Part shown: positions 43,905-52,527 of the stretch, piece by piece
Position numbering within the stretch: position 1 is the first letter of the stretch
Layout of the letters: each line of letters begins with the position of its first letter
Assembly (NCBI RefSeq): GCF_000241525.1
Contig: NZ_AHIL01000002.1
Coordinates: 434,001 to 498,000, forward strand
DNA: 64,000 nt
Source of the DNA: Comamonas testosteroni ATCC 11996
Lineage (GTDB): Bacteria > Pseudomonadota > Gammaproteobacteria > Burkholderiales > Burkholderiaceae_C
Reading direction: 5' to 3'
Notes under the pieces: generated by a model
The model's database searches: none
Seen by the model: only the letters and a program-made list of their open reading frames with translations
Told to the model about the DNA's origin: nothing
Made by a program: the position numbers and the translations under genes

Positions 43905-44969
43905 ATGCCTTTGATCTCGATGCGCGAAATGCTGGACCATGCTGCTGAAAACGGCTATGGCATCCCCGCCTTCAACGTGAACAACCTGGAACAGGTCCAG
44001 GCCGTGATGTCGGCGGCTGACGAAGTCGGCGCGCCCGTGATCCTGCAGGCCAGCGCCGGTGCCCGCAAGTACGCCGGTGAGCCCTTCATCAAGCACCTGA
44101 TCCAGGCGGCTGCCGAGATGTATCCCCACATTCCCCTGGTGATGCACCAGGACCACGGCACCACGCCTGAAGTCTGCCAGGGCGCGCTGAATCTGGGCTT
44201 CGGCTCGGTGATGATGGACGGCTCCCTGATGAGCGACGGCAAGACCCCTTCGTCCTTCGACTACAACGTGGACGTGACCCAGAAGGTGGTGGCCATGGCC
44301 CACCAGATCGGCGCCACCGTGGAAGGCGAGCTGGGCTGCCTGGGCAACCTGGAAACCGGCGAAGCCGGCGAAGAAGACGGCATCGGTGCCGAGGGCAAGC
44401 TGGACCACAGCCAGATGCTGACCGACCCCGAAGAAGCTGCCGTGTTCGTCAAGGCCACCCAGCTGGATGCGCTGGCGATCGCCATCGGCACCAGCCACGG
44501 CGCCTACAAGTTCAGCCGCAAGCCCACAGGCGACATCCTGGCCATCTCCCGCGTCAAGGAAATCCACGCCCGCATCCCCAACACCCACCTGGTGATGCAT
44601 GGCTCCTCTTCCGTGCCCCAGGAGCTGCTGGCCATCATCAACCAGTACGGCGGCAAGATGAAGGAAACCTACGGCGTGCCCGTGGAAGAAATCCAGGAAG
44701 CCATCAAGTACGGCGTGCGCAAGATCAACATCGACACCGACATCCGCCTGGCGATGACCGGCGCGGTGCGCAAGTTCCTGGCCGAGAACCCCGACAAGTT
44801 CGACGCCCGCGAGTGGCTCAAGCCGGCCCGCGAAGCGGCCAAGCAAGTCTGCAAGGCCCGCTACATCGAGTTCGGCTGCGAAGGCCAGGGCGGCAAGATC
44901 AAGGGCTACAGCCTGGAGCAAATGGCCAAGAAGTACGCCGCCGGCGATCTGGCCCAGCTGGTCAAGTAA
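43905..44969 (+). CDS. fba: Fructose-bisphosphate aldolase, class II
   Basis: 354 residues, of the CbbA/FbaA type common in betaproteobacteria. [31 protein letters not shown] (Asp 83, His 84, zinc site), [20 protein letters not shown] (in pieces), the loop [11 protein letters not shown] and [13 protein letters not shown] are conserved. It cleaves fructose 1,6-bisphosphate in glycolysis or condenses trioses in gluconeogenesis; Zn2+ is required. No purC follows, unlike in several related genomes. A hairpin of the AGCT family and a terminator lie behind it. Confidence 0.97.
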   Translation: MPLISMREMLDHAAENGYGIPAFNVNNLEQVQAVMSAADEVGAPVILQASAGARKYAGEPFIKHLIQAAAEMYPHIPLVMHQDHGTTPEVCQGALNLGFGSVMMDGSLMSDGKTPSSFDYNVDVTQKVVAMAHQIGATVEGELGCLGNLETGEAGEEDGIGAEGKLDHSQMLTDPEEAAVFVKATQLDALAIAIGTSHGAYKFSRKPTGDILAISRVKEIHARIPNTHLVMHGSSSVPQELLAIINQYGGKMKETYGVPVEEIQEAIKYGVRKINIDTDIRLAMTGAVRKFLAENPDKFDAREWLKPAREAAKQVCKARYIEFGCEGQGGKIKGYSLEQMAKKYAAGDLAQLVK

Positions 44970-44978
44970 TCTCAAGTT

Positions 44979-45020
44979 TGATAGCTTTCAGTGCTTTGCC
45001 AGTAGGCGCTGAAAGCTGAA
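44979..45020. repeat. AGCT-family hairpin after fba
   Basis: AGCTTTCAG (44983-44991) and CTGAAAGCT (45009-45017) are perfect nine-base arms around TGCTTTGCCAGTAGGCG. It starts ten bases after the fba stop and belongs to the dispersed family. Confidence 0.75.
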
Positions 45021-45027
45021 AACACTC

Positions 45028-45060
45028 AAAGCCCGCAGTCTGTTGCCTGCGGGCTTTTTT
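45028..45060 (+). terminator. Intrinsic terminator of fba
   Basis: AAAGCCCGCAG, loop of about eight bases, CTGCGGGC, then TTTTTT. Confidence 0.9.
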
Positions 45061-45068
45061 CATGGGTT

Positions 45069-45107
45069 TTGACTTCTGTTACCAAGGTGACTAGGCTTGT
45101 TTCCTAG
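45069..45107 (+). promoter_or_regulatory. Putative fadD promoter with overlapping inverted repeat
   Basis: TTGACT (45069-45074), a 17-base spacer and TAGGCT (45092-45097). CTAGG (45091-45095) and CCTAG (45103-45107) form an inverted repeat across the -10 region, a suitable place for a repressor. The -10 match is weak. Confidence 0.4.
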
Positions 45108-45182
45108 GGTTACTACAGTATCGAACGACCGTGCTTTTTATCACAATGGCCGGATCAGACGATAAGACACGGAGACAGAAGA

Positions 45183-46859
45183 ATGAGTGACCGTCCTTGG
45201 CTGAATGCTTATCCAGAGGGAGTTCCTGCGGACATTGACGCGTCCCAGTATTCATCGCTGGTGGCCTTGATGGAGGAGGCATTTGCCAAGCATGCCGACA
45301 AGGTGGCCTATTCCTTCATGGGCAAGGAGCTGAGCTTCGCCCAGGTCGATGCGCAGAGCAAGCTGTTTGCCGCCTATCTGCAAAGCCTGGGACTGCAGCG
45401 CGGCGACCGCGTGGCGCTGATGATGCCCAATATTCCTCAGTACCCGGTGGCGGTGGCCGGGGTTCTGCGTGCCGGCTATGTGCTGGTCAACGTCAACCCG
45501 CTCTACACGGCGCGCGAGCTCGAGCATCAGCTCAAGGATTCGGGCGCCAAGGCCATTGTCATCATCGAGAACTTCGCCAAGACCCTGCAGGACGGCATGC
45601 ATGGCAGCGCCGTGCAGCACATCGTGCTCTGCGCCATGGGCGACGAGCTGGGGCTTTTGAAGGGCATGCTGGTCAATTATGTGGTGCGCTCCGTCAAGAA
45701 GTTGGTGCCGCCCTTCAGCCTGCCCGGCGCCGTGCGCTTCAAGGACGCACTGGCCAAGGGGCGCGGTGCGACCTTGAATGCGCCGGTGCTCAAGGCCGAC
45801 GACATGGCGCTGCTGCAATACACGGGCGGCACCACGGGCGTGAGCAAGGGGGCCGTGCTGCTTCACCGCAACATCATCGCCAACGTGCTGCAGTCCGAAG
45901 CCTGGAACGAGCCCGCCATGAAGAAGGTGCCGGCCGGCGAACAACCCACCAGTATCTGCGCGCTGCCGCTCTATCACATCTTCGCGTTCACGGTGAACAT
46001 GATGCTGGCCATGCGCACCGGCGGCAAAACCGTGCTGATTCCCAATCCGCGCGATCTCAAGGCCACGCTCAAGGAGCTGTCCAGGCACCGTTTCCACAGC
46101 TTTCCGGCCGTGAACACCTTGTTCAACGGACTGGCCAACCACCCCGACTTCGGCACCGTGGACTGGAGTCACCTCAAGGTCTCGGTGGGCGGCGGCATGG
46201 CCGTGCAGAGTGCCGTGGCCGAGCTGTGGCTCAAGAAAACCGGCTGCCCCATCTGCGAGGGCTACGGCCTCTCGGAGACCAGCCCTTCGGTGACCTGCAA
46301 TCCGGTCACGGCCACGGCTTACTCGGGCACCATCGGCGTGCCCCTGCCCAGCACCTATGTGAAGCTGGTCGGCAGTGACGGCCAGGACGTGAACGAGCCC
46401 GGCCAGCCCGGCGAAGTCGCCGTGCTGGGCCCCCAGGTCATGGCCGGCTATTGGCAGCGCCCCGACGAAACTGCCAAGGTCATGACGGCCGATGGCTACT
46501 TCCTCACCGGCGACATCGGCACCATGGACGAGCGCGGCTTTGTGAAGATCGTCGATCGTAAAAAGGACATGGTCATCGTCAGCGGCTTCAATGTCTACCC
46601 CAACGAGGTCGAGGACGTGGTCTCCAACTGCCCCGGCGTGCTGGAGTGCGCGGTGGTCGGCGTGCCCGACGAAAAGTCCGGTGAGGCCATCAAGCTCGTC
46701 GTCGTCAAGAAAGACCCGGCACTGACCGAGCAGGCCATTCGCGATTACTGCCAAGCCAATCTGACCGGCTACAAGCGTCCGCGCCACATCGTCTTTCGCA
46801 CCGATCTGCCCAAGACGCCCGTGGGCAAGATCCTGCGCAGGGAGCTGCGCGACGCCTGA
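45183..46859 (+). CDS. fadD: Long-chain-fatty-acid-CoA ligase
   Basis: 558 residues of the ANL superfamily. LLQYTGGTTGVSKGAVLLHRN is the ATP/AMP-binding loop (in pieces about residues 213-233), followed by CEGYGLSETSPSVT and the late VDRKKDMVIVSGFNVYPNEVE hinge, plus TPVGKILRRELR with the catalytic Lys. It activates fatty acids to acyl-CoA in two steps. GGAGACAGAAG precedes the ATG. It has its own promoter and terminator. Because it precedes the catabolic island, activation of an aromatic or aliphatic acid cannot be ruled out, but the sequence fits FadD best. Confidence 0.92.
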   Translation: MSDRPWLNAYPEGVPADIDASQYSSLVALMEEAFAKHADKVAYSFMGKELSFAQVDAQSKLFAAYLQSLGLQRGDRVALMMPNIPQYPVAVAGVLRAGYVLVNVNPLYTARELEHQLKDSGAKAIVIIENFAKTLQDGMHGSAVQHIVLCAMGDELGLLKGMLVNYVVRSVKKLVPPFSLPGAVRFKDALAKGRGATLNAPVLKADDMALLQYTGGTTGVSKGAVLLHRNIIANVLQSEAWNEPAMKKVPAGEQPTSICALPLYHIFAFTVNMMLAMRTGGKTVLIPNPRDLKATLKELSRHRFHSFPAVNTLFNGLANHPDFGTVDWSHLKVSVGGGMAVQSAVAELWLKKTGCPICEGYGLSETSPSVTCNPVTATAYSGTIGVPLPSTYVKLVGSDGQDVNEPGQPGEVAVLGPQVMAGYWQRPDETAKVMTADGYFLTGDIGTMDERGFVKIVDRKKDMVIVSGFNVYPNEVEDVVSNCPGVLECAVVGVPDEKSGEAIKLVVVKKDPALTEQAIRDYCQANLTGYKRPRHIVFRTDLPKTPVGKILRRELRDA

Positions 46860-46893
46860 GAGTTTTCATCTTGTCCTTCAAGGCGAGTTCACA

Positions 46894-46917
46894 GGAGCGC
46901 TTGGCGCTCCTTTTTTT
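46894..46917 (+). terminator. Intrinsic terminator of fadD
   Basis: GGAGCGC, loop TTG, GCGCTCC, then TTTTTTT. Confidence 0.9.
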
Positions 46918-47004
46918 GCGCCTTTTTTCAGCTCGCTGCCCGTGCTGGCCGGGGCGAAACGTCATGCCCAAACCGGTCTCCACCGCACCGACAAGGAAAT
47001 GTGC

Positions 47005-47034
47005 TTGTTGATATCGGGCAAGTCTTCTTATAAT
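47005..47034 (+). promoter_or_regulatory. Strong sigma70 promoter of the cupin operon
   Basis: A consensus -10, TATAAT, is at 47029-47034. The -35 is either TTGTTG (47005-47010, 18-base spacer) or TTGATA (47008-47013, 15-base spacer). It lies 85 bases before the cupin start codon. Confidence 0.7.
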
Positions 47035-47054
47035 TGTTTCGCTAAATGAACCTG

Positions 47055-47090
47055 GTTTTATTAGTAAAACAAAAAGCAGATCGCTTTTTG
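47055..47090. promoter_or_regulatory. Two adjacent inverted repeats downstream of the cupin promoter
   Basis: GTTTTA-TTAG-TAAAAC (47055-47070) and CAAAAAGC-AGATC-GCTTTTTG (47070-47090) are both perfect. They occupy the transcribed leader just after the -10 box, where a repressor such as the IclR protein encoded in the same operon could act; the second could also fold in RNA. Confidence 0.5.
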
Positions 47091-47118
47091 TGTTCACCAA
47101 CGGTTTCAGGAGAGACAT

Positions 47119-47652
47119 ATGAGCGAGATCGCACAAGACAACAGCGCCCGTACTTGGGATCGCCCCGAGGGCTCCAGCTTTGAAGACTGGATGAGCACAC
47201 GCATTGCACGCTTTGCCACGCGCAAGTACGACTTCGATGCCCTGAAGTTCCAGGCCGACTTTGATCCTAAATACCGCCGCGGCCAGATGCGTTACATCGG
47301 CACGGGCGGCACGGGCGTGGCCTCCGACAGCAACACCATTCCGTCGGAAAACTTCACCTTCTCCACCATGGTGATTCCTGCCGGCCATGAAGGCCCTTCG
47401 CATCTGCACACCGATGTGGAAGAAGTGTTCTTCGTGATGCGCGGCAAGCTCAAGCTGGTGCTGGAAAAGGACGGCGAGCGTTTCGAGACCATCCTGACCG
47501 ATCGCGATGTGGTTTCGGTGCCGCCTGGCGTGTACCGCGAAGAGATCAATGTCGGTGATGAAGATGCGCTGATGTGCGTGATGCTGGGTGCCAAAAAGCC
47601 CGTCACCCCGACCTATCCGCCCGAGCATCCTCTGGCCAAGATCAAGCGCTGA
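47119..47652 (+). CDS. Cupin-domain protein
   Basis: 177 residues. A helical N-terminal extension of about 55 residues (EDWMSTRIARFATRKYDFD) precedes one cupin barrel. HEGPSHLHTDVEEVFFVMRG supplies metal ligands His 95, His 97 and Glu 101 or 102, and DRDVVSVPPGVYREEIN gives the second motif. Single-domain cupins of this kind are dioxygenases, isomerases or sensors, so the reaction is open. AGGAGAGA precedes the ATG. It heads the operon with the hydrolase (8 bases apart), IclR 1, aspartate dehydrogenase and Bug 1. Confidence 0.85.
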   Translation: MSEIAQDNSARTWDRPEGSSFEDWMSTRIARFATRKYDFDALKFQADFDPKYRRGQMRYIGTGGTGVASDSNTIPSENFTFSTMVIPAGHEGPSHLHTDVEEVFFVMRGKLKLVLEKDGERFETILTDRDVVSVPPGVYREEINVGDEDALMCVMLGAKKPVTPTYPPEHPLAKIKR

Positions 47653-47660
47653 GCTTTGTC

Positions 47661-48539
47661 ATGCACGAGGATTTGCTGTCGCTGAAACTGCAGCTGCTGC
47701 AGACCGGTTTTCCCGAGCGACTGGTGAAGCTTCCCCAGGGCGTCCAGGTCGCCTGGCGCGAGGCAGGCGACGCCAGCTCCGACTTCGCGGTGGTGCTGCT
47801 GCATGGGATCAGCTCCGGGGCCGCATCCTGGCTGGATGTGGCGCTGCAGCTGGCTGACAAAGTGCGTGTCCTGGCCTGGGATGCCCCCGGTTATGGCGTG
47901 TCGACGCCGCTGGCCCAATCGGCGCCTGCCGATGCCGACTATGCGCAGGCGCTGGCCCAGTCGCTGCTGGTGCTGGGCGTGCGGCGCTGCATCCTGGTCG
48001 GGCACTCGCTGGGCGCCCTGATGGCAGCCAGGCTGGCGCTCATGGCCGCGCCGGGACTGGTCGAGCAACTGGTGCTCATCAGTCCGGCAGGCGGCTACGG
48101 CGCGGCGGCCAAGGCCGAGCAGCAAGCCAAGGTGCGCGAGGGCCGGCTGGCGGCTCTGGCCGACAAAGGCGTCGCCGGCCTGGCGGCCGTCATCGACCAG
48201 CGTCTGGTGTCTTCCGGGGCGCCTGAAGCCGTGCGTGCCTGGGTGCGCTGGAATACGGCGCGCCTGCAGCCGCAGGGCTATGCGCAGGCGGTCGAGTTGC
48301 TTTGCGGCAGCGATCTGGCACAGGCGCAGGGCAGGTTGGGCATGCCGGTCGAGGTTTGGGTCGGCGAGCACGATGTGGTGACTACACCTGCAGCTTGCAA
48401 GTCCTGGTCTGAGTTGCTGGGCGCGCACTACGGTACGCTTGCGGCTGCCGGTCATGCTTCACCCGTGGAACAACCAATGGAGGTCGCGCATAGGCTGGCA
48501 TCTTTGTTGAACCAAAGCTATTGCCCCAATACCAGCTGA
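47661..48539 (+). CDS. Alpha/beta hydrolase
   Basis: 292 residues. VVLLHGISSGAASW contains the oxyanion region, LVGHSLGALMA the nucleophile elbow with Ser 116, GEHDVVTTP the acid and GHASPVEQP the histidine. The fold and length fit the C-C hydrolases and enol-lactonases of aromatic degradation as well as esterases. It starts eight bases after cupin and is followed five bases later by IclR 1, so these are co-translated. A meta-cleavage product hydrolase is a sensible guess in view of the dioxygenase-like protein in block B. Confidence 0.85.
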   Translation: MHEDLLSLKLQLLQTGFPERLVKLPQGVQVAWREAGDASSDFAVVLLHGISSGAASWLDVALQLADKVRVLAWDAPGYGVSTPLAQSAPADADYAQALAQSLLVLGVRRCILVGHSLGALMAARLALMAAPGLVEQLVLISPAGGYGAAAKAEQQAKVREGRLAALADKGVAGLAAVIDQRLVSSGAPEAVRAWVRWNTARLQPQGYAQAVELLCGSDLAQAQGRLGMPVEVWVGEHDVVTTPAACKSWSELLGAHYGTLAAAGHASPVEQPMEVAHRLASLLNQSYCPNTS

Positions 48540-48544
48540 TTGCT

Positions 48545-49351
48545 ATGAGCGAAACCCCTGAGATTTCAACCAACGAACAAGACCGTTACACCGTGCCCGC
48601 TCTGGATCGAGGGCTGCGCCTGCTGGCCTGCTTTGGTCCGACGCAACCGGTCTGGAGCGCGCCCGAGCTGGCGCGCAAGCTCGAGCTGCCGCGCTCCACG
48701 GTGTTTCGCATGTTGACCACGCTTGAAAACTCGGGGTATCTGCAGCGCAGCGGAACCGAATACCGGCTCGGTCTGGCCGTGCTGCGCCTGGGCTATGACT
48801 ATCTGTCCACCCAGCCGCTGGCGCAACTGGCAGAGCCTGTGCTGCAGGCCTTGTGTGATGAGCTGGGCATGACCAGCAATCTTGCATTGCGCGACGGCAC
48901 TTCCGTGGTCTATGTGGCACGCGTCACTCCGTCCGGAGCATTCCAGGGCGCGGTGCGCGTGGGTTCGCGTCTGCCGGCGCATGCGACGGTGCTTGGGCGA
49001 GCCCTGCTGCATGACATGGATGGCGCGCAGCTGCGCTCGGTGTTCGGCGGCGAGGAACTGCCCCAGTTCTCCGAGAGCACGCCGCGCAATGTCGACGAGC
49101 TGCTGCGTCTGCTGGCCGAGGATCGCGAGCGCGGCTATGCCATGGGAGAGGGCTTTTACGAGCCTGGCGTTTCCAGTATTGCAGCGCCGGTGCGCGCCGC
49201 AGACGGGCAGGTGGTTGCGGGGCTGGGTATGGCCATTCCGTTTACCGAGCTGGGGCCCGAAAAAACCCAGCTCTGGGTGCAGAAGGTGCTGGAGGCGGCA
49301 GAGACTCTGTCGGCTCATTTGCGCCAGCAGCACCCGGACCATTTGCGCTGA
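48545..49351 (+). CDS. IclR-family transcriptional regulator 1
   Basis: 268 residues. The winged helix is clear in VPALDRGLRLLACFG and APELARKLELPRSTVFRMLTTLENSGYL (in pieces). The effector domain has SVVYVARVTPSGAF, VRVGSRLPAHATVLGRALL and REERGYAMGEGFYEPGVSSIAAPV-like stretches. It is clearly paralogous to IclR regulator 2 at 53.5 kb in the same island (same order of motifs throughout). Such proteins bind aromatic or glyoxylate-type effectors. It probably controls the cupin operon that contains it. Confidence 0.92.
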   Translation: MSETPEISTNEQDRYTVPALDRGLRLLACFGPTQPVWSAPELARKLELPRSTVFRMLTTLENSGYLQRSGTEYRLGLAVLRLGYDYLSTQPLAQLAEPVLQALCDELGMTSNLALRDGTSVVYVARVTPSGAFQGAVRVGSRLPAHATVLGRALLHDMDGAQLRSVFGGEELPQFSESTPRNVDELLRLLAEDRERGYAMGEGFYEPGVSSIAAPVRAADGQVVAGLGMAIPFTELGPEKTQLWVQKVLEAAETLSAHLRQQHPDHLR

Positions 49352-49393
49352 CCCAGATCACGCCGGGCCAGCGCATTTTTCAGGAGTCTAGAG

Positions 49394-50194
49394 ATGAAAA
49401 ATATTGCTTTGATTGGCTGCGGCGCGATTGGCTCCAGTGTTCTGGAGCTTTTGAGCGGAGATACCCGGTTGCAGGTGGGCTGGGTACTGGTTCCCGAGAT
49501 CACGCCAGCCGTGCGCGAGACGGCTGCCCGCCTGGCGCCACAGGCGCAGCTGCTGCAGGCCTTGCCCAGCGATGCGGTGCCGGATCTGCTGGTGGAATGC
49601 GCAGGCCATGCCGCCATCGAGGAGCATGTGCTGCCGGCGCTGGCGCGTGGCATTCCTGCGGTCATCGCATCCATAGGCGCCTTGAGCGCACCGGGCATGG
49701 CCGAGCGTGTACAGGCTGCGGCCGAGGCCGGCAACACACAGGCCCAGCTGTTGTCGGGCGCCATCGGCGGCATTGATGCCCTGGCTGCGGCGCGTGTCGG
49801 CGGCCTGGAGACGGTGGTCTACACGGGCCGCAAGCCGCCCAAGGCCTGGAGCGGTACCCCGGCCGAGCAGGTCTGCGACCTGGACAGCCTGACCGAGGCC
49901 TTCTGCATCTTCGAGGGATCGGCGCGCGAGGCCGCGCAGCTCTATCCCAAGAATGCGAATGTGGCGGCCACCTTGTCGCTGGCCGGACTGGGGCTGGACA
50001 AGACCATGGTGCGTCTGTTTGCCGATCCTGGCGTTCACGAGAACGTGCACCAGGTCGAGGCCCGAGGCGCCTTCGGCGCCATGGAACTGACCATGCGCGG
50101 CAAGCCGCTGGCGGCCAATCCCAAGACCTCGGCGCTGACGGTGTACAGCGTCGTGCGCTCGGTGCTCAACAACGTGGCGCCGCTGGCCATCTGA
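49394..50194 (+). CDS. nadX: L-aspartate dehydrogenase (NAD(P)-dependent)
   Basis: 266 residues. IALIGCGAIGSSVLEL is the Rossmann start; ASIGALSAPG, LLSGAIGGIDALAAAR and YPKNANVAATLSLAGLGLDKT are typical of the AspDH/NadX family, and HENVHQVEARG holds a conserved His. Known members oxidise L-aspartate to iminoaspartate or aminate oxaloacetate. Inside a catabolic operon a role with an amino-acid-like intermediate or with nitrogen release seems more likely than NAD synthesis. It lies 42 bases after IclR 1, with GGAGTC upstream. Confidence 0.88.
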   Translation: MKNIALIGCGAIGSSVLELLSGDTRLQVGWVLVPEITPAVRETAARLAPQAQLLQALPSDAVPDLLVECAGHAAIEEHVLPALARGIPAVIASIGALSAPGMAERVQAAAEAGNTQAQLLSGAIGGIDALAAARVGGLETVVYTGRKPPKAWSGTPAEQVCDLDSLTEAFCIFEGSAREAAQLYPKNANVAATLSLAGLGLDKTMVRLFADPGVHENVHQVEARGAFGAMELTMRGKPLAANPKTSALTVYSVVRSVLNNVAPLAI

Positions 50195-50386
50195 TCCGGC
50201 GCCAGGCCAGGGGCGCCATGCGCGCCACCGGCCCTGGCACCTCTCTTGCTTGTTGCTGAAACCTGCACGCAGACCTCTCCCACATCAGCATGGTGTCACG
50301 CCTGTGCGAATCTTTCCTTGCGCATCATCAAACAGGGCGCGCATCGAACCTCGGCCGGCTTGACATCTCCATCCTCTGGAACCCTC

Positions 50387-51373
50387 ATGCAACGCTCCGA
50401 CTTTCTCAAATCCTGCCTGGCGCTGGCCAGCGTCCTGGCTCTGCCCGTCGCCCATGCGGCGACTGCCACCGAGCAGCTTTCCGCTGCGCAGTTCACCGTC
50501 ATCGCGCCTTTCCCTGCCGGCGGTCCTGTGGACATCCTGGCGCGCATTCTGGCGACCGGCCTGACCGAGCATTACAAGCAGGCCGCCATCGTCGATAACC
50601 GTCCCGGTGCCAGCGGCAATATCGGCATCGACATGGTCAAGCGCGCCAAGCCCGACGGCCATACGCTGCTGGTCGTGCCTCAGGGCAATCTGACCATCAA
50701 TCCGACGCTGATGCCCAAGCTGCCCTACAGCGTGTTCGGCGACTTCGTGCCCGTGGCTTCCATGGGGCGCACGGCCAATGTCATTGCGGTCAATCCGCAG
50801 GTGCCGGCCAAGTCGGTTCAGGAGCTGGTGGCGCTGTCCAAGGCCAAGCCCAACTCCATCAGCTACGCTTCGCCCGGCGTGGGCTCCAGCCTGCATCTGG
50901 CCGGCGAGCTGTTCAAGGACAAGTCGGGCGCAGACATCATGCATGTGGCCTACAAAGGCTCGGCCCAGGGCGTGACCGATGTGCTGGGCGGCACCATTCC
51001 CATGATCGTGGCCAATCTGCCCACCGTGCTGCCACATTTGCAGTCGGGCAAGCTGCGCGCTCTGGCCGTGACCGATGGTTCGCGCTCGGGCTTTTTGCCC
51101 AATGTGCCGACCCTGGCCGAAGCTGGCGTGCCGGGGATTGCCATTTCCTCCTGGTATGGCGTGCTGGCTCCGAAGAACACGCCTGCAGAGGTGGTCAAGC
51201 AACTGGGCGAGGATATCGACAAGATTCTGAAGACCCCGGCAGCACTGAACCAGCTCAAGGCACAGGGGATGACGCCCTGGGTGGTCAAGGGCGAGGCCTT
51301 CGGCGAGCTGATCCGCAAGGAAACCGGACTCTGGGCGCCCATCATCAAAAGTCATGAGATCGAGGCGCAGTAG
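50387..51373 (+). CDS. Bug family tripartite tricarboxylate-type binding protein 1
   Basis: 328 residues. Signal peptide MQRSDFLKSCLALASVLALP, then VIAPFPAGGPVDILAR, VDNRPGASGNIGIDMV, KPDGHTLLVVPQGN, YASPGVGSSLHLAGELFK and VPTLAEAGVPG, all marks of the Bug receptors that capture carboxylic acids in the periplasm. Most Bug proteins lack linked TctAB membrane genes, as here. It is 192 bases after the aspartate dehydrogenase gene, so it may have a separate promoter. The ligand is probably the island's growth substrate or a close acid. Confidence 0.9.
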   Translation: MQRSDFLKSCLALASVLALPVAHAATATEQLSAAQFTVIAPFPAGGPVDILARILATGLTEHYKQAAIVDNRPGASGNIGIDMVKRAKPDGHTLLVVPQGNLTINPTLMPKLPYSVFGDFVPVASMGRTANVIAVNPQVPAKSVQELVALSKAKPNSISYASPGVGSSLHLAGELFKDKSGADIMHVAYKGSAQGVTDVLGGTIPMIVANLPTVLPHLQSGKLRALAVTDGSRSGFLPNVPTLAEAGVPGIAISSWYGVLAPKNTPAEVVKQLGEDIDKILKTPAALNQLKAQGMTPWVVKGEAFGELIRKETGLWAPIIKSHEIEAQ

Positions 51374-51504
51374 GCCCTCGTGCTCTAATCGCGCCTCTTG
51401 CGCATCCCCCAAAAGCGGCCTGGTGCCGCTTTTGTGCTTTCCTTGTACTTTCTTTTGTGCTTTCACCAGGGCCGCCCGGCCCATGTTCCGGAGTATCCCC
51501 ATCC

Positions 51505-52263
51505 ATGACGCTTGCCATTCTCAGCGCTCTTGCCGAAGAACAACACGGCCTGGTCGACGCCATGCAGGGCATGCAATGCCTGCGCCATGCCGGGCGCGAC
51601 TTCTGGCTGGGCAGGCTGCATGGTCACGAGGTGGTGTGCGCGCTGTCGGGCATCGGCAAGGTGGCCGCTGCCACCACCACCGCCGCGCTGATCGAGCGCT
51701 TCGGCGTGCGCGGCATTCTGTTCACTGGCGTGGCCGGCGGCATCGGCGCGGGCGTGAACGTGGGCGATGTGGTCATCGCGCGGACTTTCCTGCAGCATGA
51801 CATGGATGCCTCGCCGATCTTTCCGCGCTGGCAGTTGCCCGGCTACGGCTGCAGCACCATGGCCTGCGACGCGGCGGCGACGGACAGGCTGGTGCAGGCT
51901 GCCGACTCTGCGGTTCGCTCCGGCATCGTGGCTTCATATGCTTCGGCTCGCGTCCATCAGGGCTTGATTGCCAGCGGCGATCAGTTTGTCAGCTCGCGCC
52001 AGGCCAGCGCCCAGCTCAGAGCCGATCTGGAGGCTGCCGGCCACGCCGTGCTGGCTGTGGAGATGGAGGGCGCCGCCGTGGCCCAGACCTGCCTGGATTA
52101 CGGCACGCCGTTTGCCGCGATGCGAACCATCTCGGACCGGGCGGACGACAGCGCCCATGTGGACTTCTCGGATTTCGTGCGCACGGTGGCAAGCCGCTAC
52201 GCGCAACGCGTGGTACTGGACTTTCTGCGCCAGACACCTGCGAAGAAGCAGGCTGTTTGCTAA
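51505..52263 (+). CDS. mtnN: 5'-methylthioadenosine/S-adenosylhomocysteine nucleosidase
   Basis: 252 residues. LAILSALAEEQHGLVDAM, SGIGKVAAATTTAALIERF, GVAGGIGAGVNVGDVV, LIASGDQFV, VEMEGAAVAQTC and AMRTISDRADD (with the catalytic Asp) are family motifs. It hydrolyses MTA and SAH to adenine and thioribose or ribosylhomocysteine, serving methionine salvage and removal of methyltransferase inhibitor. It separates the two blocks of the catabolic island and is not obviously related to them. It is followed by an AGCT-type repeat and a terminator. Confidence 0.92.
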   Translation: MTLAILSALAEEQHGLVDAMQGMQCLRHAGRDFWLGRLHGHEVVCALSGIGKVAAATTTAALIERFGVRGILFTGVAGGIGAGVNVGDVVIARTFLQHDMDASPIFPRWQLPGYGCSTMACDAAATDRLVQAADSAVRSGIVASYASARVHQGLIASGDQFVSSRQASAQLRADLEAAGHAVLAVEMEGAAVAQTCLDYGTPFAAMRTISDRADDSAHVDFSDFVRTVASRYAQRVVLDFLRQTPAKKQAVC

Positions 52264-52265
52264 TC

Positions 52266-52356
52266 TTTTAGTAGCTGTAAGCTATTGATAGATATGATTT
52301 TTAAGTTGTTTTAAGCCTGAAAGTATTCATTGATAAGCGCTATAAGCTATTGATAT
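52266..52356. repeat. Degenerate AGCT/AGCG-type repeat after mtnN
   Basis: TAGTAGCTGTAAGCTATTGAT begins just after the mtnN stop; GATAAGCGCTATAAGCTATTG closes it. Direct copies of AAGCTATTGATA lie near both ends. An imperfect inverted repeat ATCCGGTCCG (52369-52378) with CGGATCGGAT (52388-52397) follows. Confidence 0.6.
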
Positions 52357-52423
52357 TGATGACCTCTGATCCGGTCCGCCGATAGTTCGGATCGGATACC
52401 TTTTGTTGCCCCGTTTTCCTTTC

Positions 52424-52447
52424 AACCGCGCTTGTCGCGGTTTTTTT
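52424..52447 (+). terminator. Intrinsic terminator after mtnN
   Basis: AACCGCG, loop CTTGT, CGCGG, then TTTTTTTT. Confidence 0.85.
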
Positions 52448-52494
52448 ACGCCTGTGTGTCGCTGTGGGGTGGGGACTACGGGTTTCTCCGGGTA

Positions 52495-52521
52495 TTGACT
52501 CAAAAGAAGGCTCACTAAACT
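52495..52521 (+). promoter_or_regulatory. Putative promoter of block B
   Basis: TTGACT (52495-52500), 15-base spacer, TAAACT (52516-52521). The spacing is short, which is common at regulated promoters. It lies 58 bases before the SDR 1 start. Confidence 0.45.
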
Positions 52522-52527
52522 GCAGAC

